64,000 nt of DNA from Myxococcales bacterium UBA1238. GTDB lineage: Bacteria; Myxococcota_A; Bradymonadia; UBA7976; UBA1532. A program made the translations under genes and the position numbers. How positions within the stretch are numbered: position 1 is the stretch's first letter; the number at the start of each line of letters is the position of its first letter. The stretch lies in assembly GCA_002309015.1 (NCBI GenBank), contig DBWM01000068.1, positions 1 to 64,000 on the forward strand. The letters are read 5' to 3'. This document shows, piece by piece, positions 44,783 through 51,972 of this stretch. The notes beneath the pieces were generated by a model. That model saw only the letters and a program-made list of their open reading frames with translations, did no database searches and was not told where the DNA came from.

Positions 44783-44799
44783 CCATGCAGGGTGCATGG
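44783..44799. repeat. Perfect inverted repeat upstream of gpmI
   Basis: CCATGCA (44783-44789) and TGCATGG (44793-44799) are perfect complements around GGG, flanked by GAT and ATC with one bulge. It ends 24 bases before the gpmI ATG. It could be an operator or an mRNA hairpin near the ribosome site AGGAG. The rest of the interval 44651-44823 shows nothing clear. Confidence 0.5.
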
Positions 44800-44823
44800 C
44801 ATCCCCCATCCAGGAGTTTTTGC

Positions 44824-46476
44824 ATGTCTCTTACCTTAGCCAAAGGTCGCTTTGATGCAGTGAACGGTCCCGTCCTGACGATCGTACTCGACGGCGTCGG
44901 CCTCGGGCCCAAAGATGAAGGCAACGCATGGTTTAACGCGCGCACGCCGGTGCTCGACGCGGCCATGGAACGGTACGGCTATATTTCGCTGGCTGCGCAC
45001 GGATTAGCGGTCGGCCTGCCTTCCGACGGCGATATGGGCAACTCCGAGGTCGGACATAACGCCCTCGGCGCCGGGAGAATCTTCTCTCAGGGCGCACGCC
45101 TCTGCAATGAAGCGATCGAAGGCGGCAGCATCTTCGAAGGCGAGACCTGGAAATGGCTGATCGAGGGCGTCAAGGCGTCGGGCGAGCCCCTGCATTTCAT
45201 CGGGCTGCTTTCGGACGGCAACGTTCACAGCCATGAAAAGCATCTCCACGCCATGTTACGGCGCGCCGCCGAAGAAGGTGTGCGGAAAGTGCGCATCCAT
45301 ATCCTGCTCGACGGCCGCGATGTGGGCGAAACCTCGGCTTTAACCTATGTCGAGCGCCTCGATGCCGTGCTGGACGACATCAATATGAGCGGCTACCACG
45401 ATTTCCAGATTGCGAGCGGCGGCGGGCGCATGGTGGTCACCATGGATCGCTACGAAGCGAACTGGGGCATGGTCGATCTGGGCTGGAAACTTCACGTGAA
45501 AGGCGAAGGCCGCGGCTTCAGAAGCGCAAATCAGGCCATCGAAACCTTCCGCGCAGAGCAACCCGGCATCACCGATCAGTTTTTGCCTGGCTTCGTGGTC
45601 GTAGATGAAAACGGATCCCCCGTGGGGCCCATCCACGAAGGCGCATCGGTCGTGCTTTTCAACTTCAGAGGCGACCGGGCCATCGAGATTTCGCGCGCAT
45701 TCGAAGACGAGACGATGCCGCATTTCGATCGCGGTCCCAAGCTGAACGTGCGCTACGCGGGCATCATGCAGTACGACGGCGATCTCAAGTTGCCGAAGCA
45801 TTTTCTGGTGGCCCCGCCGGCCATCGATCGCACGCTGGGTGAGCATCTGGCGTTCAATAAGATCTCGCAGTTCGCCTGCGCAGAGACCCAGAAGTTCGGG
45901 CATGTGACCTATTTCTGGAACGGAAACCGCACGGGCCGCTTCGACGACGAGCTTGAAACCTACGTCGAGGTGCCGAGCGACAACGTCCCCTTCGAACAGC
46001 GCCCCTGGATGAAGGCCGCAGAGGTGGTCGACGCCACCATCGCCGCGCTCGAATCGGGCAAATACCGCTACCTGCGCCTGAACCTCGCAAACGGCGATAT
46101 GGTGGGCCATACGGGCAGCCTCGATGCCGCGATCATCGCCATGGAAGCGGTCGACATCAGCCTGGGCCGCCTGCTCAAGGCCATCGAGAAGGCGAACGGC
46201 GTCGCTTTGATCACCGCCGATCACGGCAACTGCGACGAGATGTTCGAGCGCAAGAAGGACGGATCCTTCAAGGCCGATGCTCAGGGCCGTATCACGCCGA
46301 GAACGAGCCACACCCTGAATCAGGTCCCCGCGATCCTGTTCGATCCCAAGGGTCAGGTGAAGGCCAAGCTCGCAAAAACGGTCGAAAAGCCTGGACTCGC
46401 CAACGTCGCCGCCACCATGCTCGAGCTCATGGGCTTCGAGCCCCCCGCCGACTACGAGCCCTCTCTGCTCAAGTAA
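44824..46476 (+). CDS. gpmI: 2,3-bisphosphoglycerate-independent phosphoglycerate mutase
   Basis: A 550-residue metalloenzyme of glycolysis and gluconeogenesis that interconverts 3- and 2-phosphoglycerate. Metal ligand Asp23 (VLDGVGLG), the phosphoserine nucleophile Ser74 in DMGNSEVGHNALG, HILLDGRDVG, the middle FNFRGDRAIEISRAF and the metal motif ITADHGNCDEM are all intact. The length matches the family. The ATG at 44824 has AGGAG eight bases upstream; a longer frame from 44785 includes the inverted repeat and is unlikely. Isolated gene: upstream is a 173-base interval, downstream the repeat-bearing region at 46.6 kb. Confidence 0.95.
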   Translation: MSLTLAKGRFDAVNGPVLTIVLDGVGLGPKDEGNAWFNARTPVLDAAMERYGYISLAAHGLAVGLPSDGDMGNSEVGHNALGAGRIFSQGARLCNEAIEGGSIFEGETWKWLIEGVKASGEPLHFIGLLSDGNVHSHEKHLHAMLRRAAEEGVRKVRIHILLDGRDVGETSALTYVERLDAVLDDINMSGYHDFQIASGGGRMVVTMDRYEANWGMVDLGWKLHVKGEGRGFRSANQAIETFRAEQPGITDQFLPGFVVVDENGSPVGPIHEGASVVLFNFRGDRAIEISRAFEDETMPHFDRGPKLNVRYAGIMQYDGDLKLPKHFLVAPPAIDRTLGEHLAFNKISQFACAETQKFGHVTYFWNGNRTGRFDDELETYVEVPSDNVPFEQRPWMKAAEVVDATIAALESGKYRYLRLNLANGDMVGHTGSLDAAIIAMEAVDISLGRLLKAIEKANGVALITADHGNCDEMFERKKDGSFKADAQGRITPRTSHTLNQVPAILFDPKGQVKAKLAKTVEKPGLANVAATMLELMGFEPPADYEPSLLK

Positions 46477-46586
46477 GCGCCCTCTCTCTGCCCCGCTCCC
46501 AATCCCGCCTGTAAACCTGCACCCACTCCGTAAATCTCACTTTTAATGAGCCTAAACTGGCCCACATCTCTTCTCTCATCTTGAAA

Positions 46587-46596
46587 TCACGCGTGA
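46587..46596. repeat. Ten-base perfect palindrome preceding the phased array
   Basis: TCACGCGTGA is its own complement. Its centre lies about 20.5 bases before the centre of the first array palindrome, which is half the array period. Resemblance to the parS core (TTCACGTGAA) is partial only. Confidence 0.5.
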
Positions 46597-46607
46597 AAAC
46601 TGCTCGC

Positions 46608-46739
46608 ATACGGTATATTTTGGCTCTACATCGATTCAGAGATACAAAATACGGTATTTCTCAGCTTTGCAGAAATGTATTGATTCAACCTACCGTATTT
46701 TTGGCTGATCAGTTACGCAAAGTTACAGGCATACGGTAT
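46608..46739. repeat. Array of four ATAC(G/C)GTAT palindromes at exact 41-base spacing
   Basis: Sites at 46608-46616, 46649-46657, 46690-46698 and 46731-46739. Three are ATACGGTAT; the third is CTACCGTAT, the same site inverted with one mismatch, since ATACGGTAT and ATACCGTAT are complements. Centres are at 46612, 46653, 46694 and 46735. The 32 bases between sites are unrelated apart from an initial T-rich run. A decayed fifth position (ATATGGAGC, 46772-46780) keeps the spacing. 41 bases is close to four helical turns, so all sites face one side of the DNA. No function known. Confidence 0.8.
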
Positions 46740-46868
46740 TTCATCTGTTTTACGTCAATCAATCCTCAAAAATATGGAGCTGACGCCAGAATACAGCTCT
46801 GCAAAGCCAGAACTTACGATAAGTCTGCCATCTCATCGCTGATCGAAGGGTACGGGTCCGGTATGGAT

Positions 46869-46889
46869 GCCCGTTTTAAGGGCGTTTTT
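46869..46889 (+). terminator. Weak intrinsic terminator after the array
   Basis: GCCC (46869-46872) and GGGC (46880-46883) pair around a seven-base loop, extended by a wobble and an A-T pair, then GTTTTT. It would end plus-strand transcripts coming from gpmI or from within the array region. Confidence 0.35.
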
Positions 46890-46933
46890 GGGGCTGTCTA
46901 TGGAGGGCGTTTAGAGATGCGCGGGATTGGAGG

Positions 46934-47932
46934 CTATTCGGTCTTCTTTTTTAAATAGAGATCGATCGCTTTGCGGTGTTCTTCGTAGGTTTCGCTGAAA
47001 AAATGCTCGCCGGAGCCGTCCTGTTTGGCCACAAAATAGAGGAGCTTTTGCGCATCCTTGTCGTTTGGGGGATCGAGGGCGGCCTTTAAGGCGGCTTTTC
47101 CGGGGTTGGAGATGGGCCCTGGGGGCAATCCGGCGATCACATAGGTGCTGTAGGCGCTTTGGGGATCCTTACAGGCGGCAGGCGTGGCGCGCTGCAAATA
47201 GAGCTGCTCGCTGTAAACGCATGTGGGATCCGTCTGGAGCTTCATCCCCTTTGCGAGGCGGTTGTAAAAGACCCGCGCGCAGAGGCCCCGGTCGCGATCG
47301 GTTTTGGCTTCCTTTTCGACGAGCGAGGCCATGATGAGCAGCTTTTTTTGGGCTTCATCGTCGAGATTGCGCCCTTCGATCAGCGCGTTGAAGACGGCGT
47401 CAAACCTTGCGGTCATGCGCTTCAGCACTTCATCGAGGGTGCTGTCGATATTGAAGAAATAGGTGTCGGGGTAAAGCCGCCCCTCCAGGTGATCGGCCTC
47501 CACGCGATTCAAAAAATCCTTGCGCGCGGCCAGATGAGCCTCTTCAAGCAAATCCGCGATCTGCCAGCGGTTGTACCCCTCGGGCACGGTCAGGCGAATC
47601 TGAGGGCGCAGGCTCCCCTCTTCGAGCTTTTGCAGCAGATCTTTCGGCGTCATTTCGAGACGGATTTCAAAGATCCCCGCCTTAATCTGGTTGCCTTTGC
47701 CCATGAGGCGCCCATACCATTCCATCACCAGGGGCGAGCGGACCACGCCTTTTTGCGCCAGAATCTGAACGGCCCGCTTGTAGGAACTGCCCCTGGGGAT
47801 CTCGACCACTTTGACGCCCCCTTTGGAGGAGAGGGGGTTGTTCAAAAAATGAACGCAATGGAGCGCAAAAAGGCCCAGGCCCAGCAGCAAGCCGCCGAGC
47901 AGGCCGAGGATCAACTTTTTCTTTTTCATCAT
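46934..47932 (-). CDS. mltG: Endolytic peptidoglycan transglycosylase MltG
   Basis: A 332-residue inner-membrane protein of the YceG/MltG family that cuts nascent glycan strands and ends their elongation. A Lys-rich N-terminus (MMKKKKLILG) leads to one transmembrane helix (LLGGLLLGLGLFALHCVHFL), then a LysM-like domain (VVEIPRGSSYKRAVQILAQKGVV) and the catalytic domain with the key Glu in MASLVEKEAK and DTYFFN, FYNRL and DPTCVYS motifs. Tandem ATGs at 47932 and 47929 overlap the ruvX stop (ATGATGA). It is the last gene of the eleven-gene minus operon; ruvX-mltG adjacency is well known in bacteria. Confidence 0.95.
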   Translation of the reverse strand: MMKKKKLILGLLGGLLLGLGLFALHCVHFLNNPLSSKGGVKVVEIPRGSSYKRAVQILAQKGVVRSPLVMEWYGRLMGKGNQIKAGIFEIRLEMTPKDLLQKLEEGSLRPQIRLTVPEGYNRWQIADLLEEAHLAARKDFLNRVEADHLEGRLYPDTYFFNIDSTLDEVLKRMTARFDAVFNALIEGRNLDDEAQKKLLIMASLVEKEAKTDRDRGLCARVFYNRLAKGMKLQTDPTCVYSEQLYLQRATPAACKDPQSAYSTYVIAGLPPGPISNPGKAALKAALDPPNDKDAQKLLYFVAKQDGSGEHFFSETYEEHRKAIDLYLKKKTE

Positions 47933-48357
47933 GCAGGCCGCATATCTTTGTGACCGTCGAGCCAGTTCTGCAAAAACCACGTCGCAGCTTGCTTATCGAT
48001 CACCTTTTTCCGATCTTTTCGGCTGACCCCGCCCTCTATTAATGCCCGTTCCGCCGCTACAGTGCTCAGGCGTTCGTCCTGGCGCTCAACAGGCAGCCCC
48101 AGACGCTGCTCCAATAAGGCCACGAACTTGTCGATCCGCCAGGCTTGCGCGCTCATGCGCCCGTTTAAATGCAGCGGACGCCCCACCACCAGAACCCCCA
48201 CCTCGTATTCCTGCACCAGACGCTGCAATTCCTCGAGATCGCTCTCGATTTTCGTGCGATCGATCGTCTTTACCCCCTGAGCGATCAGCCATGTGGGGTC
48301 GCTGACCGCCACGCCGATCGTCCGCTCCCCCACATCGAGCCCCATCGCGCGCATCAT
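47929..48357 (-). CDS. ruvX: Putative pre-16S rRNA nuclease / Holliday junction resolvase RuvX
   Basis: A 142-residue YqgF/RuvX protein with RNase H fold. It takes part in 16S rRNA 5' maturation in well-studied bacteria. Acidic motifs are visible: GLDVGERTIGVAVSD at the N-terminus, DERLSTVAAE in the middle and IDKQAATWFLQNWL at the end, all intact. Tandem ATGs at 48357 and 48354 follow GGAGG; the second has better spacing. The start overlaps the stop of the TPR lipoprotein gene. Part of the long minus operon directly before mltG. Confidence 0.92.
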   Translation of the reverse strand: MMRAMGLDVGERTIGVAVSDPTWLIAQGVKTIDRTKIESDLEELQRLVQEYEVGVLVVGRPLHLNGRMSAQAWRIDKFVALLEQRLGLPVERQDERLSTVAAERALIEGGVSRKDRKKVIDKQAATWFLQNWLDGHKDMRPA

Positions 48358-49433
48358 CGGCCTCCGCCTTCGCTCGAGAACTCCGCCAGCCGCTCGATCA
48401 GGCGGTTCAGTCGCTGCTCGGTCTGCTCCCGCCATCCACCTTCATCGCCCAGGCGGTCGATCATCGCGATGTTCTTCTGATAAATCTCGATAGACTCCTC
48501 GAAGACCGGCTTCAAAACGCTCCGCAGCTTGGCAAAATAGAGATCCCGCGTCTCCTGATCGAAGTTTTCAGGGGGCTGCACAGCGTACACATCCTCCGCA
48601 AACTCCTCGTAAAGATCGCCCAGCTGGAACCCCGCCGCCGCCGAGATTTCGGGATGCTGCACCGATATGGACGAGATGTAATGCCGCTGCGCCTGTTTGA
48701 AGCGGCGTATCTTCTCCTGCAGCATCCCCTCCATCTGATCGAGGGAAGCTTTGAGCTCGGCCCGGTGACTCAGCGTCTGATAGATCCGCCCCCAAAGGTA
48801 ATAGCCCTCCGCCAGCAGATCATTGCCCCGCAAATAGTCGGCATAAATCTCCTGCACGCGGTTGATCGACTTCCGCAGATCGCGCTCGGCGGCCGAAAAC
48901 TCTTCCATCCCCAAATAAACGGCCCCTCTTCGCAGCAACAATTCAGCCTGCTCCGAGGGCGACAGATCCTTTTTCAAAAGATCGCGGTAAAGATCGAGGG
49001 CTTCCTGGTAAAGATGGCGCTCCGACAGGCAGTAAGCCTTGTGAAACAGGCCATCGTTGCGATCCTTCTCCTGGGCTGCGAGCTCCACATAGCGCTCGAA
49101 CAGCGGCTGCGCCTTGTCGAAAGCCTTCAGCTTCTCATGACACATCCCCTCATTGTATAAAGAGGCGGCCAGGTAGTGAGAATCAGGAAAGAATTCGCGC
49201 AAACGCTCATAATTCTGAACGCAGGTCTCATAATCCTTCGCGCTGTAAGCCTGCTGCGCCTCCTCGTAGAGGCCCTGCGCGTCGAACATGCCCGTCACTT
49301 CGCCACCCGATGCGGTGATCACCATCGCATCCATATCGATGACCGTCTCAGGCCCCACCGGCAGCTCCGGATTGCGAGGCGTGCCCCCACAGGCCCACAA
49401 AAAACAGCAAAGCAAGCAAGCGAGCTTTCGCAT
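48354..49433 (-). CDS. TPR-containing lipoprotein
   Basis: A 359-residue envelope lipoprotein (signal LACLLCCFLWAC with lipobox LWAC, then GG). Residues about 55-200 form TPR units (QQAYSAKDYETCVQNYERLREFFPD and LFHKAYCLSERHLYQEALDLY). The rest is helical and charged. GAGGTGAT precedes the ATG. It lies between the ArsA pair and ruvX in a tight operon. It may scaffold an envelope complex; partners are unknown. Confidence 0.82.
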   Translation of the reverse strand: MRKLACLLCCFLWACGGTPRNPELPVGPETVIDMDAMVITASGGEVTGMFDAQGLYEEAQQAYSAKDYETCVQNYERLREFFPDSHYLAASLYNEGMCHEKLKAFDKAQPLFERYVELAAQEKDRNDGLFHKAYCLSERHLYQEALDLYRDLLKKDLSPSEQAELLLRRGAVYLGMEEFSAAERDLRKSINRVQEIYADYLRGNDLLAEGYYLWGRIYQTLSHRAELKASLDQMEGMLQEKIRRFKQAQRHYISSISVQHPEISAAAGFQLGDLYEEFAEDVYAVQPPENFDQETRDLYFAKLRSVLKPVFEESIEIYQKNIAMIDRLGDEGGWREQTEQRLNRLIERLAEFSSEGGGR

Positions 49434-49441
49434 CGATCACC

Positions 49442-50503
49442 TCATTTCTGGATTGCATCCAAAACAAAGCAGGGCACATCGCCAAGAGCCGCCAATCGCG
49501 CCAAAGCCCGCTGGTCGCGCAGAGCCCGCTTCTGGTAGGCATCGCCCCAATCGATCAGGCGCTGCAGCAATCGCTCCCCGCTGGGATCGCCCTCTTTGCA
49601 AAGCTGAGCCCGAAGCTGCTCCGAAGAAGGCCGCTCGATCGGCGCCAAAGGCTGATGGCACGCGATCCCTGCAAAATGCATCTGGCGTTGCATCAAATCG
49701 CAGCGCAGCTGCAACGCATCCTCAAGCGGCCCCTCCTCCAGCGAAGTGACCGCAACAAACCCCGTACCCGGCGCCCGCAACAATTTCTGAAGATCCGCGC
49801 AGGACTGCCGCGCCTGCCCCATCACATCCGCAAAGAGCGCTAAAAAGCGCGAGAGATCCTCAAGGAATCCCTCGCCGGTCATCCGCTCCAGCGCCCGCAG
49901 CACCATCGATTTGCCCCGGTTTTTGAGCCGCGCACGCAAAGATTCCGTAGAAGGCGCGTGGTTTAAAAAGCTTTGCAGCCAGGGGTTTTGCAGCGCTCTG
50001 AAGATGCGATCCGGCGTATCGAAGAATTCCATCGCGCGGCTGGCCGGAGCCGTATCGAGCAGCACCAGATCGAAGCGCTCATCCTTGCAAAGATGCGCCA
50101 CACCGAGCACCGCCAAAAACTCCTGACTGCCCGCAAGCGACGTCGAGAACACGTGGTAAAACCGATTCTCGATCAGGGCTTTGGCCTGCTGCAGGTTCGG
50201 CGAAGATCGATAGACCACAGCCTCCGCTTCATCGCGGGGATCAAACATCATCGCCGTCAGGCTGCCCTGAGGCGAAAGGCCCATGCGCGCCCAGTCTTCG
50301 GGGGTCAGCAGATATTCGCCGCGCCACAGAGGCAGCCCCAGAACATCGGCGAGGCGCCGCGCGGGATCGATGGTGAGCACCGCAACCCGCTTGCCCATCA
50401 ATGCAGCTTTGACCGCCCATCTTGCCGAAGTGGTCGTCTTCCCAACGCCGCCAGCCCCCACCATGATCAGCAAGCGATAGCCCGAAAGCAGATCCTCTAA
50501 CAC
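49442..50503 (-). CDS. ArsA/Get3-type ATPase, second of a pair
   Basis: A 353-residue deviant-Walker-A P-loop ATPase. The motif VGAGGVGKTTTSA has the signature Lys-x6-Lys arrangement, with LTIDPARRLADVLGL and LVLLDTAPASRAMEF. ArsA-type ATPases act as dimers in targeting or membrane-linked cargo handling. An arsenic-export role is unlikely because no arsB or arsR is near. GTG start at 50503 overlaps the preceding stop by seven bases (GTGTTAG). It probably works with the neighbouring ATPase as a heterodimer. Confidence 0.87.
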   Translation of the reverse strand: MLEDLLSGYRLLIMVGAGGVGKTTTSARWAVKAALMGKRVAVLTIDPARRLADVLGLPLWRGEYLLTPEDWARMGLSPQGSLTAMMFDPRDEAEAVVYRSSPNLQQAKALIENRFYHVFSTSLAGSQEFLAVLGVAHLCKDERFDLVLLDTAPASRAMEFFDTPDRIFRALQNPWLQSFLNHAPSTESLRARLKNRGKSMVLRALERMTGEGFLEDLSRFLALFADVMGQARQSCADLQKLLRAPGTGFVAVTSLEEGPLEDALQLRCDLMQRQMHFAGIACHQPLAPIERPSSEQLRAQLCKEGDPSGERLLQRLIDWGDAYQKRALRDQRALARLAALGDVPCFVLDAIQK

Positions 50504-51420
50504 TTGAGTCTGGCCTCCAACGCCCCCAAAAGCGCGCTCAATTCGCCTGGTCCAAAGCGATCGCTCCAGATCTCAGGCAGCTCGATCACCGGTAACTCCA
50601 CGTCGTTCAAAGGTTTTAACCGCTTTTGGGCGATCTCTTCCTGATCCATGCAGCGCGCCGCCCATTCCCAAAAGGCATCCTTCCCCGAATGCACCCGAAG
50701 CCTCGCCTCTTCTTCCGCAGAGAACCCCAGCCGGGGCATGCGGTTCACAAACAGGCAGCCCAGCGGCAGGTTGAGCTCCGTTTTCAAGCGCCTGTAAAGC
50801 TGCAGAGTCTCCATCACGGGCAGCGCCTGCGGCAAAGTCACCAGATGGACCACCGTCCGCTCGGGATCGTCGAGCAACTGCTGCATGGCGCGCGCCTCGC
50901 GATACAAATTCCCGTCGCACACCGCTTCGCAAATGGACTGCGGCAACCGAAAGAAAGGGATTCCATGCCCGGTGGCGGGTGCATCGATCACAATGCGATC
51001 CCAAAGCGGACGCTGTTTTTCGCGCTCGCGCTCGTGATTGAACGCCTTGCCGAGCATCACCAGATCGCTCACCCCGGGCATCAGCGCCACCAGCGACTGC
51101 ACGAGCGTGTTTTCAAAAAAAAGTTTGCACAAGGCCCGCAGCTTTAACTTCAAAAGCCCGTATTCCACCATCGCATCTGAGGGATCCATATTGACGCACC
51201 ACAAATTGGGCGCGATCCCCGCGATCTGCGGACCCACCGGCGGATGCCCAAACATCGGAGCCAGTCGCTCAGGCCGGGTATTGAGCTCGCAAAGCAGCGT
51301 CCGATGCCCGTTTTTTGCAAAGCGCGCCGCAAGCAGCGCCGCCACCGTCGTTTTTCCAACGCCGCCCTTGCCCGTCACCAGCGTAAACCGCTTTTCCAAA
51401 CCGCGCGCATCCGCAAGCAT
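50497..51420 (-). CDS. ArsA/Get3-type ATPase, first of a pair
   Basis: A 307-residue ATPase of the same group as the next gene. Walker A VTGKGGVGKTTVAALLA is followed by switch-like IVIDAPATGHGIPFF and NRMPRLGF. The sequence diverges strongly from its neighbour, so the pair is an old duplication. Such tandem ArsA pairs are recurrent in Myxococcota-type genomes. It starts nine bases after the folA stop. Cargo and membrane partner are unknown. Confidence 0.87.
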   Translation of the reverse strand: MLADARGLEKRFTLVTGKGGVGKTTVAALLAARFAKNGHRTLLCELNTRPERLAPMFGHPPVGPQIAGIAPNLWCVNMDPSDAMVEYGLLKLKLRALCKLFFENTLVQSLVALMPGVSDLVMLGKAFNHEREREKQRPLWDRIVIDAPATGHGIPFFRLPQSICEAVCDGNLYREARAMQQLLDDPERTVVHLVTLPQALPVMETLQLYRRLKTELNLPLGCLFVNRMPRLGFSAEEEARLRVHSGKDAFWEWAARCMDQEEIAQKRLKPLNDVELPVIELPEIWSDRFGPGELSALLGALEARLKC

Positions 51421-51429
51421 CGCTTCACC

Positions 51430-51972
51430 CTACAGCGTTTTTAAACATTCGAGCCCATCGCTGGGCAAAGGCAGCGCTTCAGACGCCTCTTCCGCCCGCA
51501 CGAGCTGCACGAACCACATGTGAAACGGATTCCCGGCATCGCGCGGACGCTTCTTAAAAGCCGTGATTTTCCAGGCAGTTGGCTCAATTTTGGGAAAATA
51601 CGCATCGCCTTCAAAGCGCCCGTCCACAACCGTCAGATCCAGCTGCCGAAGATGGGGCCAGGCCGCTGCATAAATCTGAGCTCCGCCTATCACATACCCC
51701 AGTTCCGAGGGCAAAATCGACGCGAGAGCGAGCGATAAATCATCATAACGCTCGGCATCTTTAAAATGCGCAACTGTGCGGGAAATCACAAGATTTCGGC
51801 GATTCGGCAAGGCGTGTCCAATGGACTCAAACGTCTTTCGGCCCATGAGCACCGTATGATGCGCCGTCAGCTGCCTGAAATGCGCCAGATCGGCCGGCAG
51901 ATGCCAGGGCAAGGCGTTCCGGACGCCGATACAGCCCTGCCAGTCCAAAGCCGCGATCGCATGCCAGGGCAT
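51430..51972 (-). CDS. folA: Dihydrofolate reductase
   Basis: A 180-residue enzyme that reduces dihydrofolate to tetrahydrofolate with NADPH. Conserved motifs: AIAALDWQGCIGVRNALPWHLPADLAHF with the catalytic Asp28, MGRKTFESIG and YVIGGAQIYAAAWP. The length is slightly above that of E. coli FolA because of a C-terminal extension. Its start overlaps the stop of the BatA-like gene by one base (TAATG), so it is embedded in an envelope operon. No thyA lies in the window. Confidence 0.95.
   Translation of the reverse strand: MPWHAIAALDWQGCIGVRNALPWHLPADLAHFRQLTAHHTVLMGRKTFESIGHALPNRRNLVISRTVAHFKDAERYDDLSLALASILPSELGYVIGGAQIYAAAWPHLRQLDLTVVDGRFEGDAYFPKIEPTAWKITAFKKRPRDAGNPFHMWFVQLVRAEEASEALPLPSDGLECLKTL

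Larger units (their letters stand above)
46477..46933. other. Gene-free AT-rich interval between gpmI and mltG
   Basis: The only intergenic stretch of more than 300 bases in the window. It lies between converging genes, so it is not an ordinary promoter region. It holds the 41-base-phased palindromes at 46608-46739, the palindrome at 46587-46596 and a weak terminator at 46869-46889. A plus frame of 125 codons is open through it but is not protein-like. Confidence 0.6.

Noticed and set aside
45340..46311. Long minus-strand frame (about 323 codons) opposite gpmI
   Set aside because: It mirrors the codon structure of gpmI and has no family resemblance. Several similar antisense frames occur (1171-1824, 7417-8232, 43625-44608).
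46587..46596. ParB parS site
   Set aside because: TCACGCGTGA shares only part of the parS palindrome and lacks the TGTTT/AAACA arms.
46608..46780. CRISPR array
   Set aside because: The repeat is only nine bases, is palindromic, occurs four times, and no cas gene is near. Real CRISPR repeats are much longer.
46581..46958. A 125-codon plus frame through the phased array
   Set aside because: It has no ribosome site or recognisable family, the 41-base period is not a multiple of three so the repeat is read in changing frames, and its end overlaps mltG. Chance openness in AT-rich DNA is more likely.
49442..51420. Arsenic resistance operon
   Set aside because: Only ArsA-type ATPases are present; no arsB, arsC, arsD or arsR is near, and the context is an envelope operon.
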